39,783 bases of DNA, from IMG/VR virus record IMGVR_UViG_3300030107_005730, positions 1 to 39,783 of that record, one strand, 5' to 3'. The notes beneath the pieces are model-generated. The model was given only the letters and a program-made list of their open reading frames with translations, searched no databases and was not told the origin of the DNA. Source of the stretch: a virus. The translations under genes and the position numbers were made by a program. Positions 39,352 to 39,783 of this stretch are shown here, in pieces; position 1 is the first letter of the stretch; the number at the start of each line of letters is the position of its first letter.

Positions 39352-39783
39352 ATACTCTATATCTTGTTCTATCATATTATCTTTATTGAACGAATAAAAC
39401 TTATGAAATCTTTTAATTATATACTCTTCAATATCTTCTAATTCAAGGTACTTTATAAATTTTTCTATACCAAGATCTCCATTAGTAAACAGGATTTCTT
39501 TTGTTGCCTTGTCATACTCAGTCAGTTCAGCTTTATATTCCCTTCCTACTTCAATACCTTTCTGCACAATGGCTTGACATATAGTAATCCAGTTCTTTAT
39601 TTTAGTAGGGTTATTAGTTCCAGAATGGTATCTAAATTCAATAGTTCCAAGGTAAACTCTTGCGTGCAGATTGAGTCCGTGATACCTTGAGTCATTGTAT
39701 TTATCGGAAGATGGCATTTCACCAGTATGGTCATACCACCTTGAGATAAAATCGCTGTCATCATAAATTCTTCTTATTGTATT
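39331..39783 (-). CDS. Amidoligase-like enzyme (COOH-NH2 ligase), 5'-partial
   Basis: The frame is open to the right edge, so the N-terminus is missing; the nominal ATG at 39717 is internal. The visible 150 residues hold W-Y-D-H-T-G-E, S-R-Y-H-G-L-N-L-H-A, G-T-I-E-F-R-Y-H-S-G-T-N-N and K-I-K-N-W-I, the conserved C-terminal part of the putative amidoligase family (ATP-dependent carboxylate-amine ligases of the glutamine-synthetase-like fold). Such enzymes are predicted to form peptide-like bonds on proteins, peptides or the cell wall. The stop falls in a TA-rich tract. Its promoter lies outside the window. Confidence 0.75.
   Translation of the reverse strand, partial: NTIRRIYDDSDFISRWYDHTGEMPSSDKYNDSRYHGLNLHARVYLGTIEFRYHSGTNNPTKIKNWITICQAIVQKGIEVGREYKAELTEYDKATKEILFTNGDLGIEKFIKYLELEDIEEYIIKRFHKFYSFNKDNMIEQDIEYLNIYNI

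Noticed and set aside
39768-39783. Closure of the window into a circle by joining the right end to position 1.
   Set aside because: Joining keeps both edge frames open but gives neither a sensible amidoligase N-terminus nor a GGCT N-terminus; the window looks like a slice of a longer genome.
1-39783. CRISPR array, insertion sequence, integrase or attachment site.
   Set aside because: No regularly spaced direct repeats, transposase or recombinase motifs were seen on either strand.

Overview
The window is a contiguous piece of the genome of a tailed bacteriophage, AT-rich and almost completely coding. Most reading frames abut or overlap by a few bases (TAATG, ATGA, GTGA). There is a large terminase, portal, scaffold-like protein, major capsid protein, tail fibres, endolysin, very large internal virion proteins and a DnaB helicase. 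No tape-measure, sheath, tail-tube or baseplate gene is visible, so a short-tailed (podovirus-like) virion is most likely. No integrase, repressor, DNA polymerase, RNA polymerase or tRNA is seen. The host is unknown. Many genes have strong Shine-Dalgarno sites (AGGAGG type) and the best promoters are TTGACA/TATATT-like with 17-bp spacers. Both argue against a Bacteroidota host. The protein types and base composition resemble uncultured marine phages, but that is an impression, not a search result.

Layout. A rightward late region runs from about 1 to 32.1 kb. In order it holds a 5'-truncated gamma-glutamylcyclotransferase-like gene, TerL, a promoter, portal (apparently started by AUA), scaffold-like protein, major capsid, a decoration-like protein and a hairpin-rich spacer. 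Small head-tail and structural genes follow (7.0-10.6 kb). Next come five fibre-region genes (10.6-17.0 kb), two of them ending in self-cleaving S74 chaperone domains. A dense block of tiny membrane proteins ends in a peptidase M15 endolysin (17.1-20.1 kb). Large structural and internal virion proteins complete the region (20.1-31.7 kb), followed by two small genes. A strong rho-independent terminator at 32193-32227 ends it.

A leftward region (39.1 to 32.15 kb, minus strand) is the replication and recombination operon. In transcription order it holds a Cas4/RecB-like exonuclease, a Rad52-like annealing protein, an SSB-like protein with an acidic LPF tip, several small unknown and zinc-knuckle proteins, and an internal terminator. 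After that come a Holliday-junction-resolvase-like nuclease, a beta-type DNA methyltransferase, DnaB helicase, two cysteine-rich small proteins and, last, a phage copy of ribosomal protein bS21. Its promoter lies at 39216-39244. At the right edge a 5'-truncated amidoligase-like gene, also on the minus strand, belongs to a further unit.

The most unusual points are: bS21, whose 3' coding sequence also carries the late-operon terminator; the portal gene, which has no ATG, GTG or TTG for its first 205 codons and instead an AUA behind an ideal ribosome binding site; a shared promoter motif at three sites; and an amidoligase/cyclotransferase pair at the two window edges that may form a peptide-tagging or wall-modifying module. 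No stretch longer than 300 bases lacks a gene. The longest gaps are 36406-36567 (terminator) and 39185-39330 (promoters, AT-rich DNA).
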